Shown: one piece after another, positions 52,871 through 61,522 of the stretch | Numbering within the stretch: position 1 is the stretch's first letter | How the letters are laid out: the number at the start of each line of letters is the position of its first letter | Origin: Altererythrobacter sp. Root672 | GTDB taxonomy: Bacteria; Pseudomonadota; Alphaproteobacteria; Sphingomonadales; Sphingomonadaceae | Length of the DNA: 64,000 bases | Assembly (NCBI RefSeq): GCF_001427865.1 | Contig: NZ_LMHH01000001.1 | Span: 434,001 to 498,000 of the forward strand | Direction: 5' to 3' | The notes under the pieces: model-generated | Told to the model about the DNA's origin: nothing | The model's database searches: none | Seen by the model: the letters and a program-made list of their open reading frames with translations, nothing else | Translations under genes and position numbers: made by a program

Positions 52871-53089
52871 ATGCTTCGTCGGACTCTGATTGCGGCTGCG
52901 GCCTCCGCGACTTTCGTGGCGGGTGCGGCTCATGCGTTGCCGATGAGGGTTCCCTCTTCGGGCCCTCTTTCGGCCGAGCAGCTCGACAGCACGTCGACGT
53001 GGGTTATTGTCGGCGCTGTGGTCGGCCTGTTAGCTCTGATCCTCTTTTTGGGCGATAGCGATGACGACTTGATCCCGGTCAGTCCCTAA
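52871..53089 (+). CDS. Small exported membrane protein, family member 1 of 3
   Basis: 72 residues. Signal peptide-like N-terminus ending AHA (about 1-23), short Ser/Pro-rich spacer, STW then helix VIVGAVVGLLALILFL (about 42-58), and an acidic tail GDSDDD ending in PVSP. AAGGA lies 9 nt upstream of the ATG. The 257-bp gap before it has a small TGGGGG/TCCCCA hairpin (about 52705-52720). Resembles the two genes that follow in layout. No family recognised. Confidence 0.72.
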   Translation: MLRRTLIAAAASATFVAGAAHALPMRVPSSGPLSAEQLDSTSTWVIVGAVVGLLALILFLGDSDDDLIPVSP

Positions 53090-53240
53090 AATGGGGTGAG
53101 TTGTTGCAGGCGCGGGATGAGTTGTGTCGCAATTGCGGTAAGAGCCTGTGAGCATGGCATAGTTTTTAGTGCATTTTAATTTTTCTTAGACTACAGCGAA
53201 GCGCGGCCCAACGGCCGACATGAGAATCAGTGGAGGAGTT

Positions 53241-53465
53241 ATGGTGCGTAAATCGCTTCTTGCCGCCGGCGCGGCTTTGACGCTTGTCGCCGGGACGGCC
53301 CAGGCGGCTACTGTTCAGGCTGCCCCGGTGCGTGCACCTGCGGGAGTCGAGAATGCCGAAGACATTGCTGGTGTTTCGGTCTGGCTCGTAGCTGCTTTCG
53401 CAGCTGTGGCGCTGGGTCTGATCCTGCTGATCAGCGATGGCAGCGATTCTCCGACCAGCCCGTAA
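53241..53465 (+). CDS. Small exported membrane protein, family member 2 of 3
   Basis: 74 residues. Signal peptide about 1-23 ending AQA, spacer with AENAEDI-like acid content, SVW then helix LVAAFAAVALGLILLI, tail SDGSDSPTSP. ATG at 53241 with the strong RBS GGAGGAGTT. An AT-rich segment (about 53155-53190) upstream is a promoter candidate. A rho-independent terminator follows at 53495. Confidence 0.75.
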   Translation: MVRKSLLAAGAALTLVAGTAQAATVQAAPVRAPAGVENAEDIAGVSVWLVAAFAAVALGLILLISDGSDSPTSP

Positions 53466-53494
53466 TTCGGCTGCTTGGAGTTTTCAAAAGGAAG

Positions 53495-53520
53495 CGGGGT
53501 CCTTCGGGCCCCGTTTTTTT
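53495..53520 (+). terminator. Rho-independent terminator after small protein 2
   Basis: Stem CGGGGTCC / GGCCCCG with one bulged T and a TTCG loop, followed by a run of seven T. It starts 30 bp after the stop at 53465. Confidence 0.9.
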
Positions 53521-53650
53521 GTCCAAAGTTCACGAGGCGGGTCGATCGGAGAGAATTGCGGTGGACGCCACTGGTGACGGGATGTGTGGTGGAAACAGGA
53601 ACCTGTCGCCGCGTTGACAAGACGTCACTCGGCGAAAAGGAGCAGGTCCA

Positions 53651-53872
53651 ATGTTTCGTAATGTTGTCGTGGCGGGGATCGCCCTTTCACTCGCTACTCC
53701 AGCTCTCGCTGCGCCTGCGTGGGTATCGGCCCACATAGGTCAGGTTGAAAACTTGTCTGGCGGCGATGAGTCAGCGTGGATGCTTCCCGTTGGTGCCATC
53801 CTGATTGCGGCGCTGATCATCTTGATCGACGGCGACGGTAACAGCGACACCGACTTTCCCACCAGCCCGTAA
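53651..53872 (+). CDS. Small exported membrane protein, family member 3 of 3
   Basis: 73 residues. Signal peptide about 1-20 ending ALA, short spacer with an acidic GGDESAW, helix MLPVGAILIAALIILI, acidic tail DGDGNSDTDFPTSP. AAGGAG lies 9 nt upstream of ATG. Same S-x-W/helix/acid/Ser-Pro layout as the two genes before it. Preceded by 130 bp after the terminator, so probably expressed from its own promoter. Confidence 0.75.
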   Translation: MFRNVVVAGIALSLATPALAAPAWVSAHIGQVENLSGGDESAWMLPVGAILIAALIILIDGDGNSDTDFPTSP

Positions 53873-53940
53873 TCCTGTCCACAAAGCTGCCCCTAAGCTA
53901 CCCATTGCCCACGCTAAACGCAGCGCCTAGACGCGCAGCG

Positions 53941-55149
53941 ATGAAGAAGACTACCGGCACCGACCGTTCGATCACCTCCAAGTGGCGTCCCGCAACTCGC
54001 GCCGTGCGCGCGGGGACTTGGCGTTCCGAGCAGGGCGAAACCAGCGAAGCGCTGTTCCTGACCTCCGGCTATACTTACGACGATGCCGCGACCGTGGCCG
54101 CACGGTTCGCCGGAGAGGCCGAGGGGATGACCTACTCTCGCCTGCAGAATCCCACAGTCGCGATGCTCGAAGAGCGTATCGCGGCGATGGAAGGTTCCGA
54201 GGCGTGCCGGGTCCAGGCCACCGGCATGGCGGCGATGACCACCGCACTGCTTTGCCAGCTCAAGACTGGAGACCACGTCGTAGCCGGGCGCGCCGCTTTT
54301 GGTTCGTGCCGCTGGCTGGTCGATACCCTGCTGCCCAAGTTCGGGATCGAAGCGACCGTGATCGACGCGCGTGACAATGACGCCTGGGAAGCTGCGATCC
54401 GGCCGAACACCAAGGTGTTTTTCTTCGAAACCCCGGCCAATCCGACGATGGACGTGGTCGACCTGGAGTTCGTGTGCGGCCTTGCGAAGTCGCGCGGCAT
54501 CACCAGCGTGGTCGACAACGCCTTCGCCACCGCTGCATTGCAGCGTCCGCTCGAGTTCGGCGCGGATGTGGTCGCCTATTCCGCGACAAAGCTGATGGAC
54601 GGTCAGGGCAGGGTCCTGGCTGGCGCGGTATGCGGAACGAAGCAGTGGATCGACGAGGTCCTGCTTCCGTTCCAGCGCAACACCGGTCCCAATTGCTCGC
54701 CTTTCAACGCCTGGGTGGTGCTTAAGGGACTGGAGACGCTTTCGCTGCGTGCGCACGCTCAGAGCAAGGCGGCGCTCGAAGTCGGTCGGTTCGTCGAAAG
54801 CCGGGTGCCGCACATGCTCCATCCCGGTCTGCCTAGCCATCCGCAGCACAATTTGGCGATGAAGCAGATGGACGCTGTCGGACCGATCTTCAGTTTCATC
54901 CTCGATGGGGGGCGGGCGCAGGCTCACGCGGTGCTCGACGCGCTTCAGCTGGTCGACATCTCGAACAACATCGGGGATTCGAAATCGCTGATGTGTCACC
55001 CTGCCAGCACCACCCACGCCAACATGGGCGAAGAAGCGCGCGTGGAGATGGGCATCGACCAGGGGATGCTGCGGATCAACATCGGTCTGGAAGATCCGGC
55101 CGACCTGATCGAGGACCTCGACCAGGCGTTTAGCAAAGCCGGGCTCTAA
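53941..55149 (+). CDS. metZ: O-succinylhomoserine sulfhydrylase
   Basis: 402 residues, PLP-dependent Cys/Met-metabolism enzyme that makes homocysteine from O-succinylhomoserine and sulfide. Features: TYSRLQNPTVAMLEERIAAMEG, AYSATKLMDGQGRVL (Schiff-base Lys), PGLPSHPQHNLAMKQM and SLMCHPASTTHANM. ATG at 53941. The gap of 68 bp after the small-protein gene has no obvious terminator. Stop interlocks (CTAA at 55146-55149) with that of the convergent gene. Confidence 0.94.
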   Translation: MKKTTGTDRSITSKWRPATRAVRAGTWRSEQGETSEALFLTSGYTYDDAATVAARFAGEAEGMTYSRLQNPTVAMLEERIAAMEGSEACRVQATGMAAMTTALLCQLKTGDHVVAGRAAFGSCRWLVDTLLPKFGIEATVIDARDNDAWEAAIRPNTKVFFFETPANPTMDVVDLEFVCGLAKSRGITSVVDNAFATAALQRPLEFGADVVAYSATKLMDGQGRVLAGAVCGTKQWIDEVLLPFQRNTGPNCSPFNAWVVLKGLETLSLRAHAQSKAALEVGRFVESRVPHMLHPGLPSHPQHNLAMKQMDAVGPIFSFILDGGRAQAHAVLDALQLVDISNNIGDSKSLMCHPASTTHANMGEEARVEMGIDQGMLRINIGLEDPADLIEDLDQAFSKAGL

Positions 55150-55571
55150 ACCGCGTTCGGAAGCTTTGCTGCTGTCAGGCAGCGGCCGAAGACGGCTGCT
55201 GCTGACAGCGGTTCAGCAACCCCGGGGTTACGCGTCAAATCCACGAGAAGATCCTCGGCGGCAGCTAGATCGTTCGCAGCGCCGAACAGGATTCGCAGGA
55301 TCAGGCTTTCGTCTTCGGTCATCCGCGGTGTGCAGCAGGGCGCCACCTGGATTGGCCCTCGCGAGGCATGCGACAGTTCGAGCATGAAGGCCCGCAGCAG
55401 CACCAGGGGGCGACGAAATCCGGTGCTGAACAAGTCCAGCATCAGCCAGCAGGCGTTGGCGTCGCGCACCCCATGAACCGCCATCCGCCGCAGAGCGAAC
55501 AAGACCGTCCGGGTGGTTCGGTCGTTGGGCATCGGCATGGGGAGAAGGCAGGCGCCACCGGACTCATTCAT
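55146..55571 (-). CDS. Conserved hypothetical protein (possibly DUF6628)
   Basis: 141 residues, helical, no signal peptide. LFALRRMAVHGVRDANACWLMLDLFSTGFRRPLVLLRAFMLEL and a C-terminal DLAAAEDLLVDLTRNPG. From memory this resembles the sphingomonad DUF6628 family; unverified. Function unknown. ATG at 55571. It shares overlapping stops with metZ, and 214 bp upstream lead to apaG with nothing else visible. Confidence 0.55.
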   Translation of the reverse strand: MNESGGACLLPMPMPNDRTTRTVLFALRRMAVHGVRDANACWLMLDLFSTGFRRPLVLLRAFMLELSHASRGPIQVAPCCTPRMTEDESLILRILFGAANDLAAAEDLLVDLTRNPGVAEPLSAAAVFGRCLTAAKLPNAV

Positions 55572-55785
55572 CGTTTTGACTCCACTGCGGGAGGACTCGC
55601 CTTATCGCTAGTGCGAGGCGTTCGCAAATAAATCTGTCCGTAGCGCTCGTTTCTTCCACTCCACCGCAAAACACCGTCGCAGCGCGGTGCTCATCCCAAA
55701 AATGGCGGAACTCGGCGATCTTCGCTGGGTGCAACTGGCCGCAACCCCTTTGCTCCGCGGAGGTAAAGGGGTTACGGGATCAAGA

Positions 55786-56193
55786 ATGCAGGATGTGCTC
55801 GCCAGCCTGTTTCAGCACGCGGCGAAGACCGCCGGGGTCACCGTGCGCGTTGCGGTGAACTTCATGCCCGACCAGTCTCGCACGGAAGCGAAACGCTGGT
55901 TCTGGGTCTACCACATACGGATCGAAAACGGCCGCGACGACGTGATCCAACTGCGGACCCGTCACTGGCGGATCACCGATGCCCACGGGATGGTGAGCCT
56001 GGTCGACGGCGAAGGGGTTGTTGGCGAAACGCCGATCCTCGCCCCGGGTGCGACGCACGATTACGTGTCGGGTTGCGAGTTGATGACCAACATCGGCTCA
56101 ATGGAAGGGCACTACACCTTTGCCGGAGAGGATGGCGCCCTGTTCGACGTGGCGATCCCGTTCTTCCCGCTAGCGGCACCAGCGGCGGTTTAG
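55786..56193 (+). CDS. apaG: Co2+/Mg2+ efflux protein ApaG
   Basis: 135 residues. ApaG beta-sandwich over the length: VRVAVNFMPDQSRTEAKRWFWVYHIRIEN, then LRTRHWRITDAHG, GVVGETPILAPGATHDYVSGC and the late FPLA. The fold is fibronectin-III-like; the biochemical role is undefined. ATG at 55786 was chosen because it gives the standard length; upstream starts at 55687 or 55702 would add about 30 residues unlike the family. Confidence 0.9.
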   Translation: MQDVLASLFQHAAKTAGVTVRVAVNFMPDQSRTEAKRWFWVYHIRIENGRDDVIQLRTRHWRITDAHGMVSLVDGEGVVGETPILAPGATHDYVSGCELMTNIGSMEGHYTFAGEDGALFDVAIPFFPLAAPAAV

Positions 56194-56226
56194 ATCGCTT
56201 AGCGCAATGTGGAAGGCTCAAGACGC

Positions 56227-57237
56227 CTAGGCTGTCTCCAGCTCGCCTTCTTCCTGTTCGGCCCGCCAAGTTCGCGGCGGAACCCCAAACTCTCCAACGA
56301 ACCAGCGCGTAAACGAACCGGGTGAGGCAAAGCCCAGCAAGCCACCGATCACGATGATCGGCCGGCTCGACCCAGTGAGATAGTGCGTTGCCAGACCTCG
56401 GCGGATCTCGTTGAGCAGTTCGCCGAACACGACGCCCTCTTGTTCGAGCCTGCGTTGAAGAGTGCGCGGACTCATCCCGAGATGGGAGGCAACTTGCTGC
56501 ACCGTCGCTTTTCCGCTCGGAAGCAGCAGGGTGATCGCCCGCCTGACGCTGTCGCCGACTTTGTCCGGATTGGGCAGGGGCACCAGGTGCAGCAGATGCT
56601 CGGCGTGCTTGGCCATGGTCGCGTCGGGCAGCAGCGTCGGTAGGCGCATGGAGCTGCTTGGAGACACGTAGCCGTTGAAGTTGCTCTCGAACTCGATCCG
56701 GCACGGATAGAAGCGGCGCCAGGCCGCGAGGTCTTTCGGCTCGGGGCGAACCAGGTGAACGCTCGAGGGGCGCCAGCGGTCGGCGGATACACCCGACAGG
56801 ATTCGGTAACCCGAGCCCACCATGAGGTCCATCATCTGCACCCCCATCGCGATCGGCAGGACCTCGAGCCTGAGCACGCAGGTCTCTGAGTCCTCTTCCA
56901 TCGAAATGTGGATCACGTCGTTCATGTAGCGCCGATAGGTGATGCTCGCCTTTGCCACCTCCCGGACATTGGCCAGATGCTCGAACAACAGGCTCAGGGG
57001 GCCGAGGCTGGCGAAAGATCGGCATTCGGCCATGTACAGCCCGAAGCTGTCGCAGCCCGATTCCGCGGCAGATCTTTCAAGCAGCTTGTTGACAGTGGCT
57101 GCCGGAAGCGGACTTTCCGGATTGGTGAGCGACTGCAGCGAAATGTCCATCTCTCGCAGCAAGCGCGGACCGTCGATACAGACGTGTTTTGCGACCTCAA
57201 GATAACCGGTCAATATTACGGCACGGACTTGGTGCAT
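56227..57237 (-). CDS. AraC-family transcriptional regulator with arabinose-binding-like domain
   Basis: 336 residues. N-terminal Arabinose_bd (PF12625-like) domain (about 15-200; LYMAECRSFASLGPLSLLFEHLANVRE) and a C-terminal AraC helix-turn-helix pair (about 235-330), with ATVQQVASHLGMSPRTLQRRLEQEG and GFASPGSFTRWFVGEFGVPPRTWR. ATG at 57237. Members often regulate lipid or aromatic degradation. It is divergent from a small winged-helix gene across 240 bp. Confidence 0.9.
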   Translation of the reverse strand: MHQVRAVILTGYLEVAKHVCIDGPRLLREMDISLQSLTNPESPLPAATVNKLLERSAAESGCDSFGLYMAECRSFASLGPLSLLFEHLANVREVAKASITYRRYMNDVIHISMEEDSETCVLRLEVLPIAMGVQMMDLMVGSGYRILSGVSADRWRPSSVHLVRPEPKDLAAWRRFYPCRIEFESNFNGYVSPSSSMRLPTLLPDATMAKHAEHLLHLVPLPNPDKVGDSVRRAITLLLPSGKATVQQVASHLGMSPRTLQRRLEQEGVVFGELLNEIRRGLATHYLTGSSRPIIVIGGLLGFASPGSFTRWFVGEFGVPPRTWRAEQEEGELETA

Positions 57238-57477
57238 GGGCAAGTTCCAGAGAGTTCCGTTCGCGACACTGTGCCGCAGGAAAATCCCCCTGTCTGTCAG
57301 GCCTTTTCCCGATACGGGACGCCGTTGGACCCGATTGTCCCGAGATCGTTGTATTGGCTGTCGTCGGCCGCCGCTGTGCGGGCCTGATTGCCGCGATTGC
57401 TTCGTGAACGGCGCGATCGGTTAAGCAGCCGCGGTTTGACCTCTCTATCCGGCCATCTGCAAATACCGGAGGAATTG

Positions 57478-57966
57478 ATGTTCGATCAGGATGCACCGAA
57501 GTCATGCGAAGCAGAGGTGCTTGCGCGCCAGCTGCTCGCCTGGTCGGAGGAGCTCGCGCCCGCCGAGGCGCCGGGCACGCACCTGCTCGAGGAGGAGCGG
57601 ACGGACCTTGCACGGGGCCTGGCCGACGCGATCAAGACGATCCGCCGGGGCTTCGACCTTCAATACGGCAAGCTCAACTTCGGCGATCCGACCCTGCGGG
57701 TCATGCTGGAGATCGTGGTTCACGAGAAGAAGCGCCGCCGTTTGTCGATCGAGGGTCTCGCTGCCTTGACCCAGATCGACCTGGTGTGCGTGGCCGACAG
57801 CGTGCAGACGCTGACCGACCTTGGCCTGGTCATCGCCACGCCCGAAAAGTGCGACGGCCGCAATCTTTGGCTCAATCTGACGCAGCAGGCGCGCGACGCC
57901 ATGTTCGACATGTTGCTGCAGACAGCGGAGTTCCTCCGGCCCCGGGGCTGCGGCCTCCCGCTCTGA
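57478..57966 (+). CDS. Winged-helix (MarR-like) protein
   Basis: 162 residues. N-terminal helix region, then a MarR-like winged helix (about 72-155): RVMLEIVVHEKKRRRLSIEGLAALTQIDLVCVADSVQTLTDLGLV with the wing VIATPEKCDGRN. ATG at 57478 behind GGAGGAATTG. Functional class inferred from fold only. No target is known; the closest candidates are its own promoter or the divergent AraC gene. Confidence 0.72.
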   Translation: MFDQDAPKSCEAEVLARQLLAWSEELAPAEAPGTHLLEEERTDLARGLADAIKTIRRGFDLQYGKLNFGDPTLRVMLEIVVHEKKRRRLSIEGLAALTQIDLVCVADSVQTLTDLGLVIATPEKCDGRNLWLNLTQQARDAMFDMLLQTAEFLRPRGCGLPL

Positions 57967-58146
57967 GTTCCTGAATCCGGCCCCTAAAACGGCCCCTGAA
58001 TCGCCCCCGTTGCAGACCGGCGGCGAAGCGGCGATAATGAATCGCCATGAAGGGGTGGATCGGCCTTGAGGTCGTCGAAGGGGCGAAGGGGTGCCGCCAG
58101 TGCTGCCGGCCGTCCGTTCGCCGTGCGCGCGCCACTAAGGCCTGAC

Positions 58147-59943
58147 ATGGCGATCCGCGTCCACCGCTTCTTGCCGAGCCGGTTGCCGCCGCCCACCAAT
58201 ACCCAGCTCACCTGGATCCGCGGCCTTTGGTTCGTCGCGCTTGCGCTTGCCGTGGTGCTCGACATTGCCGGCACGGTGTTTGTCTTGCGCGACACCTACC
58301 GCAACGACCCGCAGTTCCATCGCCTGTCCCTGACCTCGCAAGTCGAAAACGACGGGTCGATCACCGTGGAGAGCATACCGGGCAATACCGGCGTTCCCGT
58401 GGTCCCGGCCATGTCGCGCATTACCGCGATCGATGGAAAGCCTGTCGCCCAGGATACCCCGGTCTGGGATCTGGCCGCCCGCCTCAAGGGCAAGGACGGA
58501 CAAGTTGTTGCGCTCACGCTCGCGTCGCCGGAAGGTCAGAGTGCGACGCACCGGATAGAAGTTTCTCCACGGTATGCTGCCGGAAAGGACGCCTCGCAGG
58601 TCATCAGCCGCGATCAACGGATGACGGCGAGAATGTTCATCTCGCTGCTTACCTGCATGACCCTGATCGGCTGTGCCGTCCTGCTGTTCCTGCGCCGTCC
58701 GCAAGATCCGGTCGCCTTGCTGTTCTCGTTCAGCTTCCTGCTGTTCGCCGGCTCGATCGATCCACCGCTGAACTTGTGGCTCGCCACGGGAATGGGCAAT
58801 GCGTTCGACGTCTACACCACGCTGGCCTGGGCGTTGCTCGTGATCGGGATAGCGGCGTTCCCGGACGGGCGTTTCACTCCGCGCGTGGTGCGATGGATCC
58901 TCGTCATCGCGCCTCTGCTGATGGTCCCGCTGGCGATTGACGAGATTCCGACCTGGATCAACGTAGCCATCGCCTTCATCCTGCCGTTGTTTCTGCTGAT
59001 CTGCCACGTGATCAAGTACCGGCGCTTTCAGCCGGGTATCGAGCGGCAGCAGGTCAAGTGGGCGGCGTTCGGCTTCGCCAGTGGGCTGCTATCGCTGACG
59101 CTGGCCTTCGTCCTGGTCGACGTGCTTGAGCAGTCGCCGATCAACGGCCTCATCGTCATCGTCTTTTTTAACCTCGGCTTCCTGGCGATGGCGATTGGTC
59201 TCCTGATCTCGCTCCTGCGATTCAGACTGTGGGAGGCCGACCGCGTGATCAGTCGCTCGGCGATCTCGGCGGTGGTGACGCTGGCGGTCGGCATCGTCTG
59301 GACGTTGAGCATGGATTTTCTCAAGCTCGGCGCCGAATGGGTCCTGGGCCGGGAAAGCGAGACCGCCGCCACGCTTGCCGGTGCCATCCTCGCAGCGGGA
59401 ATTTTCGCCCCGACCCAGGCGCTCGCCATGCGCTGGGCAAAGAAGCGGCTCGCGGGCGACGAAAGCCGTATCCAGAAACTTGTTGGCCGGCTGCATGTCT
59501 GGCGCACCACCGAAATGCCAGAGGAGATCGGCGTCCGCACTCTCTCGGCCCTGTCCGCTGCGGTTCATTGCAGCGGCGCTGCCCTGCTGGTGGATGGGCC
59601 GCGCGGTCCGCAGCTGCTGGCGGCGCGCGACATCGAGCAAGCCGACGAACTGGGCAGGCCGAGCTACGATCCCGTCGCCGACCCCCGTTTCCCGCTGACC
59701 TTGCCGCTTGAAGACGAAGACGGTCCGATCGGCCAGTTGCTGATCGGTCCGCGCAGCGACTTCAACCGCTACAACGCCGCCCAGCTCGACGGTCTCAAAG
59801 CCATGACCGAACCGCTCGCGGAAACCCTTCGCGCCTCGCTCAAGCGTGCCCAGCAGGCGGAGAGCATCAATCTGCAGATGGGCTCAGTCGAAGAGCGCCT
59901 CGCCCGGCTTGAACAGAGCGGCCCACGTCTCTCACCAACCTAG
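58147..59943 (+). CDS. Membrane sensor-like protein, PDZ-like plus multi-TM plus GAF-like
   Basis: 598 residues. One N-terminal membrane helix (about 20-42), a periplasmic region (about 45-165) with a PDZ-like stretch (SRITAIDGKPVAQDTP), six to seven further helices (about 170-400), and a cytosolic GAF-like region (about 440-560; CSGAALLVDGPRGPQLLAARD). It ends in a coiled coil (VEERLARLEQ). Architecture resembles the input half of histidine kinases, but there is no kinase domain. ATG at 58147. Forty bp upstream of a LysR gene. Confidence 0.75.
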   Translation: MAIRVHRFLPSRLPPPTNTQLTWIRGLWFVALALAVVLDIAGTVFVLRDTYRNDPQFHRLSLTSQVENDGSITVESIPGNTGVPVVPAMSRITAIDGKPVAQDTPVWDLAARLKGKDGQVVALTLASPEGQSATHRIEVSPRYAAGKDASQVISRDQRMTARMFISLLTCMTLIGCAVLLFLRRPQDPVALLFSFSFLLFAGSIDPPLNLWLATGMGNAFDVYTTLAWALLVIGIAAFPDGRFTPRVVRWILVIAPLLMVPLAIDEIPTWINVAIAFILPLFLLICHVIKYRRFQPGIERQQVKWAAFGFASGLLSLTLAFVLVDVLEQSPINGLIVIVFFNLGFLAMAIGLLISLLRFRLWEADRVISRSAISAVVTLAVGIVWTLSMDFLKLGAEWVLGRESETAATLAGAILAAGIFAPTQALAMRWAKKRLAGDESRIQKLVGRLHVWRTTEMPEEIGVRTLSALSAAVHCSGAALLVDGPRGPQLLAARDIEQADELGRPSYDPVADPRFPLTLPLEDEDGPIGQLLIGPRSDFNRYNAAQLDGLKAMTEPLAETLRASLKRAQQAESINLQMGSVEERLARLEQSGPRLSPT

Positions 59944-59983
59944 GTTGCCGCGAAGCCCCGCGCCCATTAAACGCGGGCGCGGA

Positions 59984-60781
59984 ATGAAGCGGACTCACTT
60001 GCCCCTCAACGCCATGCGCGTGTTTGACGCTGCCGCACGGCACCTCTCGTTCACCCGCGCGGCCGACGAGCTCGCGGTCACCCCGGCGGCTGTCGGCCAG
60101 CAGATTCGCGCGCTCGAGGATGTCCTCGGCGTGGTTCTGTTCCGGCGGACGTCCAAGGGGTTGGAGCTGACTGACGAGGCCGAAGCCGGCCTCGATCCGT
60201 TGCGCGAAGGCTTCCTGCGGTTCGAGGAAAGCGTCCAGGCGATGCAGGCCGGGCAATCGAGCCACAACTACACCATCGCGGTCCCGCGCGAGTTCTTCGC
60301 CCAGTGGCTCGCTCCGCGTCTGGCCGCTTTCCGCGCCGAGAACCCCGAAGTCCGCTACCAACTGGTCGCCGACGAGGATGCCGACTTCACCGAGGCCAAC
60401 CTCGATCTCGCCATCCGGCTGATCGAAGGACCGGACGAACTGGAGGGCGTGCAACTCGCCCCCGCCAGCCGCGTGCTGGTTGCGGCGCCGGGCGGGGCAG
60501 AGGGCTGGATCGCCTGGCCCGGCTACCCTTTGCCCGAAGAGGAAGCCGCCGGCGTAGTGCTCCAGGTCGGCAACGCCGGGCAGGCGCTGTCGAGCGCGCT
60601 CGCTGGACTGGGCAAGGCCATGATGCCGATGCCCCTGGTGCAAGAAGCGCTGACCGACGGCCGCCTGGTCACTCTGGAGGGGCCGGAAGAAGGCCGCCGC
60701 GCCTATTGGCTCGTCGCCCCGCGCCCGCAATGGCGGCAGAAGAAGGTCAGGGCGCTGGTCGAGCATTTGACCAGGGATTGA
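59984..60781 (+). CDS. LysR-family regulator, GcvA-like
   Basis: 265 residues. Helix-turn-helix about 4-66 with the GcvA-type opening LPLNAMRVFDAAARHLSFTRAADELAVTPAAVGQQIRALE, then a truncated-looking effector domain (about 90-265) that is shorter than the usual 300 total. ATG at 59984. It follows the sensor-like gene by 40 bp and may be cotranscribed, so the pair could form one regulatory unit. Confidence 0.88.
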   Translation: MKRTHLPLNAMRVFDAAARHLSFTRAADELAVTPAAVGQQIRALEDVLGVVLFRRTSKGLELTDEAEAGLDPLREGFLRFEESVQAMQAGQSSHNYTIAVPREFFAQWLAPRLAAFRAENPEVRYQLVADEDADFTEANLDLAIRLIEGPDELEGVQLAPASRVLVAAPGGAEGWIAWPGYPLPEEEAAGVVLQVGNAGQALSSALAGLGKAMMPMPLVQEALTDGRLVTLEGPEEGRRAYWLVAPRPQWRQKKVRALVEHLTRD

Positions 60782-60789
60782 GGCCGTTT

Positions 60790-60810
60790 CCCTCTCTACC
60801 TGGGAGAGGG
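60790..60810. repeat. CCCTCTC/GAGAGGG hairpin after the LysR gene
   Basis: Stem CCCTCTC (60790-60796) with GAGAGGG (60804-60810). No U-tract. It is 8 bp past the stop of the LysR gene and may act as a terminator or is a dispersed palindrome; similar elements are common in alphaproteobacterial gaps. Confidence 0.5.
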
Positions 60811-61030
60811 CTCTGACGGTGAACCAAGTCAACGCGTTACGTGATTGGCGGTGACCGTCTATTTGCGGGCTGATAATTCCAAAGCGTCCCGCGACCGAGT
60901 CGAACACTCCGACGGACGAAGCAAGCCCGCGCATCGGCGCTCTTTCGAGACAACGGCGCCGGCCCTGATGGCCGGCATCTCGTGCCACCCACAGGTGGAA
61001 CGACCGGCTCCGCCTGCGGTGAGGACATCG

Positions 61031-61522
61031 ATGGACGAGGACAACCGCGAACTGGCATCCAATCGGCTGGCCGCCGAAACTTTCATGCCAATGATGGTCG
61101 AGGCATTCCATGATGGGGTTCGTGAAGTGGCGAGCCTGTCGCGGTGGCTCCTGGCGACGCTGGTCGTGATCAATGGTGCTGCCGCCGTGTCTCTGCTCCC
61201 GCTCGAAATGGGGAGCGGAGCAAAGCTGGGCGCGGCTGCAGCCTTCCTTGTCGGAATACTCGCGTCGTTGGGATCAGGTCTGTGGTCGCTCTACGCCTTT
61301 AAGCGCGTGAGCATTGGGGCCGGGACAATGCTGGGTTACTGGATGACCGTCGCCGATGACGGGCCGCGCCTCGCCGCGCTAGAGGCCGCCATGAAAAGGC
61401 ACATGGACCAGGCAATCGGCTCTCGTGCAACCAATGTCCTGGTGCTTGCGAGCATGGCGGCGTTTGTCGTCGGCTGCGGTTTCGCCGCCTGGGGCTTCGT
61501 ATCGTCAGGAGCTAAAGCCTAG
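61031..61522 (+). CDS. Small membrane protein, unknown function
   Basis: 163 residues. Hydrophilic N-terminus (about 1-30), three predicted membrane helices (about 36-55, 62-82 and 135-155), with a hydrophilic segment between the last two (ADDGPRLAALEAAMKRHMDQ). ATG at 61031; an upstream in-frame reading from 60845 has no such structure. No family recognised. Sits between a LysR gene and the str operon. Confidence 0.68.
   Translation: MDEDNRELASNRLAAETFMPMMVEAFHDGVREVASLSRWLLATLVVINGAAAVSLLPLEMGSGAKLGAAAAFLVGILASLGSGLWSLYAFKRVSIGAGTMLGYWMTVADDGPRLAALEAAMKRHMDQAIGSRATNVLVLASMAAFVVGCGFAAWGFVSSGAKA

Noticed and set aside
51259-52872. 537-codon minus-strand frame overlapping the GT39 gene
   Set aside because: Out-of-frame shadow of the mannosyltransferase-like gene, with Arg/His-rich composition typical of non-coding frames.
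52871-53872. PEP-CTERM or LPXTG-type sorting signals in the three small proteins
   Set aside because: The tails lack the PEP motif and the terminal Arg cluster, and the order helix-then-acidic tail is the reverse of a sorting signal.
53914-55017. 367-codon minus-strand frame opposite metZ
   Set aside because: Antisense shadow; metZ has all its PLP-enzyme motifs.
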